This document shows, one piece after another, positions 60,198-64,000 of a stretch of DNA of 64,000 bases. The stretch is from CAVRIA01 sp963721115 (GTDB lineage: Bacteria; Desulfobacterota; Binatia; HRBIN30; CADEER01): positions 372,001 to 436,000 of the forward strand of contig CAVRIA010000005.1 in the NCBI GenBank assembly GCA_963721115.1. Direction: 5' to 3'. The position numbers and the translations under genes are program-made. Below the pieces are notes generated by a model that saw only the letters and a list, made by a program, of their open reading frames with translations, did not search any database and was not told the origin of the DNA. Positions within the stretch are counted from its first letter, which is position 1; each line of letters starts with the position of its first letter.

Positions 60198-61607
60198 TCA
60201 TGTCCCGCCGCTTTCGCGCAGAGGCCGCGCTTTCCAATAGTAATTGTGGTTTCCGCCCCCTTCGTGAAGGCGCCGATAGGTGAAGGTGACCGGTGCGCCG
60301 ATCTCGATGTGGTCCGAGTCGGCCACCTGCAGATAGACCCGGCCTCCGCCGTCGGCGTCGACGACGGCCATGGGCAGCGGATGCTCCAGATTGGCGATCA
60401 GGTGGTCCACCGTGTAGGTGAACACCGTTCCGCGCCGGGCGATCCGCGCATCCTCCATGCGCTCCCGCGCCCGGCATTGGATGCAGACGTGCGCCATCGG
60501 GTACTGCACCGTACCGCATTCCCGGCAGCGACTGCCGTACAGGCGGACGTCCTGCTTGAGCTCCTTGAACTCCAGAACGTTGGTGACGACGTCCGTCACC
60601 TCCTCGACCTCTACCAGGCGGCGATACTTGAGGTACCTCTCATAGGAGGGAAGCATCGCCTTGGCGTCGATCCAGCGCCGCACGGGGACCGCCTGACGGC
60701 CGCGATCGATCGCCTCGGTGGCGCGGAAGAGCAGGACGTCGGCCCCTTCGCCGTAGGCCCCGACGAGGATCCGGTCGTCCGGCCGTGCGCCGTCGAGGGC
60801 GCTGGCCAGCTGCAGCAGCGGCTCGGCGCTCCCGGTGCAGCCGATCTGCGCGGCCAGCGGCGCCACCAGCTGCGTTTTGGCATCGAAGCCGAGCGATCTG
60901 GCGAGGCCGGCGGCCGCCCGCGCGTCGGGCGAGTAGAGGGCCAGATGCGCGATGTCGGAAGGCTGCAGACCCTGGCGCTCCAACAGGCTGCGGATCGCCT
61001 GCCCGAGATCGCGACCGTACCCGTAGGTATTGGAGAAACGGCCGCCGGCGACCTGCAGGGTGCGGCTCGCGTCGGTACGCCACACGTAGGTGAACTCCTC
61101 CGAGACCGAGGCCGCATCGATGAACTCGGCGACGACGTCTTCGCCGCCGACCGTCATGGCGGCGGCTCCGTCTCCGAGCATCCCCTCGAGCTCGCTCTCC
61201 GGCGCCGCCAGGCGGACGTCTGCCGCCGCGACCAGCACCGATGGGGCGGCGCCCGCCTGCACGGCCCGCAGCGCCGCGAGGAGCCCGCTCACCCCGGCCC
61301 GCGCCGAGCCGGAGAAGTCGGCCGTGAAGATCTCGCGCGGCAGATCGCAGGCGGTGGCGAGCACGCTGGCCGCCTGCTTCTCGCCGTACGGCGAGCTGGT
61401 GCTGGCGAAGTAGGCGCCGCCGACCGGGACCGGGGGGTCGCCGAGGCACCCCATCGCCGCCTCGATGGCCATGGTGAGGGCGTCCTCGTCGTAGTTGGCG
61501 ACGGCGATCTCTCCCTTCGCCTGCCGGGACCCCCAGGCCTGCGCGATGAGTCGCCGATCGAGGCGAAAGCACGGAACGTAGGCGGCGTAGCGACCGATCC
61601 CGACCAT
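60198..61607 (-). CDS. HMG-CoA synthase-like protein fused to a DUF35 zinc-ribbon/OB domain
   Basis: A 469-residue fusion. Residues 1-330 are a thiolase-fold, KAS III/HMG-CoA-synthase-like domain (VGIGRYAAYVPCFRLDR; SSPYGEKQAASVLATACDL). Residues of about 335-465 are a DUF35 module with a rubredoxin-like zinc ribbon (CRECG and CIQCRA) and an OB fold (GTVFTYTVDHLIANLEHPLP). At the nucleophile position, FSGSARAG has Ala where HMG-CoA synthase has Cys, so condensing activity is doubtful. It precedes a thiolase-like gene, as in archaeal thiolase/HMGCS/DUF35 complexes, where DUF35 holds the CoA. Confidence 0.85.
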   Translation of the reverse strand: MVGIGRYAAYVPCFRLDRRLIAQAWGSRQAKGEIAVANYDEDALTMAIEAAMGCLGDPPVPVGGAYFASTSSPYGEKQAASVLATACDLPREIFTADFSGSARAGVSGLLAALRAVQAGAAPSVLVAAADVRLAAPESELEGMLGDGAAAMTVGGEDVVAEFIDAASVSEEFTYVWRTDASRTLQVAGGRFSNTYGYGRDLGQAIRSLLERQGLQPSDIAHLALYSPDARAAAGLARSLGFDAKTQLVAPLAAQIGCTGSAEPLLQLASALDGARPDDRILVGAYGEGADVLLFRATEAIDRGRQAVPVRRWIDAKAMLPSYERYLKYRRLVEVEEVTDVVTNVLEFKELKQDVRLYGSRCRECGTVQYPMAHVCIQCRARERMEDARIARRGTVFTYTVDHLIANLEHPLPMAVVDADGGGRVYLQVADSDHIEIGAPVTFTYRRLHEGGGNHNYYWKARPLRESGGT

Positions 61608-61776
61608 GCCGGCTACCTATCGTTCCGGGCGCGGCGATGCAACGAAGTCCCCATCAGCTTCGCTCACCCGAAGACGCATCAAAAAGGGACGAGGATGCCC
61701 AGCGGGCCAAGCCCGCGGGGCCGAGCCCATCGGAGCGCGAAGCGCGCACGGGGGCCAATCCCCAACGGCGCGTCGG

Positions 61777-64000
61777 TCAGGCCCGGCGCCAGCGCCGCAC
61801 GAGGGCGAGCAGCCCGAGGACGAGAAGCGGCATCAGGCCGGACCACCCGCTCCTCGCTCCGTCGATCGAGCAGGCGGTTCCGCCGAGGGCGAAGAGTCCG
61901 TTAGACGTCGGCGTGGTGGTGGGCACGCCGGTGCGCGTGGGGGTCAACGTGATCGTCGGCGTGCCGCTCGGCGTCGGCGTCGGCGTCTCGCTCGGCGTCG
62001 GCGTACACGACGGCGTAGGGGTCGCCGAGATCGTCGGCGTTTCGCTCGGCGTGGAGGTCGGGGTCGCCGTCGGGGTCGAGGCCGGGTTGCTGCTCAGAAA
62101 GATCGTGATCGATCCATCGCCCTTGTTGGTCGTGATCACGTCCAGCGTCCCGTCGAAGTCGAGGTCGGCGAGCAGCACGTCGCTCGGCTCCGGACCGGTC
62201 GCACGCGGCGCGCCCGCCTGAACCAGACCGCCATTGCCGTCGCCGAGGAAGAAACGGACGACGTTCTCCGTTCCGTCCGCGACCACGACGTCGAGGTTGT
62301 CGTCGCTGTCGAGCCGCCCGAGGGCCAGCGCGGTCGGATTGGTCCCCGCGTCCACCTCGGCAGACTGTTGGAAGCTGACCCCGCCGCCGTCTCGCGAGCC
62401 CAGGTAGACGAGCAGCTTGCCCTGCTGCTGAGGCGCTTGACCTCGGGTAACGACCACGGCGAGGTCGGGGACGCGGGCCGGGTCGCCGTCGAAGTCGAGC
62501 GTACCGAGCCCCGGATCGTCCACGGCTACCGCCATGTCGCCGGCGAAGCCGCCGCTCTGGAGGGTTGGGCCGGGCCTGAAGTCGAGCTCGCCCTGACGGG
62601 TCGGAGTCGGCGTGGCGCCCGGCGTCGCACTCGCGGTCGGTGTCGGGGCAGACTGGTGCTGCAAGAAGATCTGGAGCGTTCCGATGGAATTCGCCGCCAG
62701 AGCGGCGATGTCCGGCCCGTTGATCCCGTCGAAGTCGGCCACGCCAACCGCTTGGATGGGGAACATGGGATCGACCGCCAGGCTCGTGCTGTTCGCCGCA
62801 CCGGACGGGAAAGTGCCAGCAGAGCTGGCCGTCCGCACCACGACACTGTTTCCGGACCTGTCGACGGCGGTGCCGACGACGACGTCGTCCAACCTGTCCC
62901 CGTTCATGTCGGCGACCTGCAGCGCCGTCGGGCCGTTCAGGCCGCCGACCGTCGCGCCCGCGGAGAAGGCGCCCGTGCCGTCGCCGTTGAAGAAGTCCAC
63001 CGCACCCGATGCCGCAACGGCCAGGTTGACGTTGCCGCCCGCCGGCTCCACCGCGATCGCCTGCGGGCCGGTGACACCCCCCTGGATCGGCTGCACGGTA
63101 ACGGCCTCGGCGCACATTCCTCGGCTGAAGGCATCCTTGTTGCTGAGCAGCACGACGACGCTGTTGGCGGCGTCGTCGGCGAGCGCCAGGTCCTGGACCT
63201 GATCGCTGTTGAAGGTCCCCACAGCACCGCCCATCAGACCCGCTGGCATCGTCCCGAGCACACTCGCGCCGATGTCGCAGCGGACGTAGGACGGCAACGA
63301 AGCGCCCGACCCTGGCGTCGGGGTCGATCTCGGTGTCGACGTACGCGTCCCCGTCGCCGTCTCGGTCGCCGTTGCCATCCCCGTCGCCGTCGCCGTCCCG
63401 GTCGCCGTAGCGGAGGGCGTCACGGACGGGAGGGGCGTCTGCGTCGGCGTCGAGGTGGGAGGCGCGGGTGTCGCCGTAACCTCGATCGAAACATTCAGGG
63501 CGACGCGCACGGCCTGGCCGGAGGCGAGGACGCCGACGAAGTCGGGCAGCGAGTCCCCGTTGACGTCGGCGGCCGCCAGCGCGATCGCGCCGCCCATCGC
63601 CTCCGCGCCGGGGACGACGAGCGGATCCATGAAGTCGCCGGTTCCCTCGCCGACCAGGATGCTCGGCTGCAGCGACACCGATCCGTCCTGGTAGTTGACG
63701 GTAATGGCGTCGAGAGCCGTGTCTCCGGCGAAGTCCGCCAGCGCGACCGCACGGGTGAACAGAGGCGCCGCGAAGGGCCGCACGTCGAACCTGTCGTCCG
63801 AGCGCCCGAGGAGCGCGACCCCGTTCTCGATGCTGGCGTCGTCGAAATTGACGACGGCGAGATCGTCGAGCGCGTCCGGGTTGAGGCGGCCGGCGGCGAA
63901 CGCCTGCGGCTCCTCGCCCAGCGACCGGACGGCGCTGACGACGACGGCGTTGGCCGCGAAGGAGCCGTCGCCGTTGCCGGTGATCAGCGAAACGTCGCCC
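61777..64000 (-). CDS. FG-GAP/VCBS repeat surface protein, N-terminus beyond the right edge
   Basis: The frame is open to the window edge, giving at least 740 residues. Repeated FG-GAP units occur throughout: GDVSLITGNGDGSF at the edge, ADVNGDSLPDFVGVL, ADMNGDRLDDVVVG, LDSDDNLDVVVADG, LDFDGTLDVITTNKGDG. Three Thr/Pro/Ala-rich spacers interrupt them, at about 63470-63310, 62640-62590 and 62090-61920. The tail ACSIDGARSG, hydrophobic helix and RRWRRA is a second Cys/TM/Arg sorting-type C-terminus like that of the cohesin-like protein. The expected location is the cell surface. A GTG at 63783 lies inside the coding region and should not be taken as the start. Confidence 0.82.
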   Translation of the reverse strand, partial: GDVSLITGNGDGSFAANAVVVSAVRSLGEEPQAFAAGRLNPDALDDLAVVNFDDASIENGVALLGRSDDRFDVRPFAAPLFTRAVALADFAGDTALDAITVNYQDGSVSLQPSILVGEGTGDFMDPLVVPGAEAMGGAIALAAADVNGDSLPDFVGVLASGQAVRVALNVSIEVTATPAPPTSTPTQTPLPSVTPSATATGTATATGMATATETATGTRTSTPRSTPTPGSGASLPSYVRCDIGASVLGTMPAGLMGGAVGTFNSDQVQDLALADDAANSVVVLLSNKDAFSRGMCAEAVTVQPIQGGVTGPQAIAVEPAGGNVNLAVAASGAVDFFNGDGTGAFSAGATVGGLNGPTALQVADMNGDRLDDVVVGTAVDRSGNSVVVRTASSAGTFPSGAANSTSLAVDPMFPIQAVGVADFDGINGPDIAALAANSIGTLQIFLQHQSAPTPTASATPGATPTPTRQGELDFRPGPTLQSGGFAGDMAVAVDDPGLGTLDFDGDPARVPDLAVVVTRGQAPQQQGKLLVYLGSRDGGGVSFQQSAEVDAGTNPTALALGRLDSDDNLDVVVADGTENVVRFFLGDGNGGLVQAGAPRATGPEPSDVLLADLDFDGTLDVITTNKGDGSITIFLSSNPASTPTATPTSTPSETPTISATPTPSCTPTPSETPTPTPSGTPTITLTPTRTGVPTTTPTSNGLFALGGTACSIDGARSGWSGLMPLLVLGLLALVRRWRRA

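Noticed and set aside
61666..61776. GC-rich hairpins between the HMGCS-like gene and the FG-GAP gene as a terminator
   Set aside because: Several overlapping weak pairings but no dominant stem and no T run on the minus strand in the right place.

Overview
The window is about two-thirds G+C and densely coded on both strands. It carries no rRNA, tRNA, phage, insertion sequence or CRISPR array that I can see. It looks like a chromosome segment from a diderm (BamD-like lipoprotein, LolCDE-like exporter, outer-membrane barrel, PBP1A, two Lgt-like proteins, Tat). Secreted proteins carry paired calcium-loop repeats of the type AINELI-GVNIALG, CDDGN cysteine repeats and Cys/TM/Arg C-terminal tails. 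Together with wax-ester synthase, CaiB/BaiF CoA transferases and thiolase-like genes, these suggest an uncultured deltaproteobacterium-like lineage such as Candidatus Binatota. That placement is inference.

Layout. 1-4.5 kb: a DUF457-like membrane protein, a lipoprotein, two alpha/beta hydrolases and a histidine phosphatase. 4.5-9.8 kb: an envelope export operon with a LolA-like carrier (frameshifted), two FtsX-type permeases, a LolD-like ATPase and an outer-membrane barrel. 9.8-22.2 kb: nth, a giant multidomain lipoprotein, PBP1A, a histone-deacetylase-like amidohydrolase, tatB-tatC overlapping an adenylate cyclase, DUF218 and DUF4911 genes, and an isochorismatase-like gene followed by an SDR relic. 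22.3-31 kb: a BamD-like lipoprotein, then a textbook promoter, a SAM-I riboswitch and an intrinsic terminator, leading an eight-gene co-directional run: MoeB/ThiF, ThrC-like, CysO-like sulfur carrier, CysM-like, a degenerate second ThiF, an unusual radical-SAM protein, an SLC13 permease and a UspA-like protein.

31-40.3 kb: an ECF sigma/anti-sigma operon with two small envelope genes, polA (frameshifted), and divergent from it a Gld-type ABC operon ending in a DUF4340 protein. 40.3-48.6 kb: hisC, a DUF72 gene, a Gfo/Idh/MocA oxidoreductase, threonine dehydratase, WS/DGAT, two tandem Lgt-like genes and fabI. 48.8-53.6 kb: a secreted cluster with a triple cohesin-like, C-terminally anchored protein next to two proteins ending in dockerin-like repeats. 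54-61.6 kb: a CoA-transferase pair, a DUF5658 protein, a histidine kinase, a thiolase-like gene and an HMG-CoA-synthase-like/DUF35 fusion, with a REP-like inverted repeat between the last two. 61.8-64 kb: an FG-GAP surface protein running off the right edge.

The most interesting parts are the SAM-riboswitch-controlled protein-thiocarboxylate sulfur operon, with its CX8CX2C radical-SAM protein and E1-like pseudoenzyme, and the cohesin/dockerin-like surface cluster. Four otherwise intact genes, including polA, each carry one extra G/C in a short homopolymer. This is more likely a consensus error than biology, so those genes should be read as functional.
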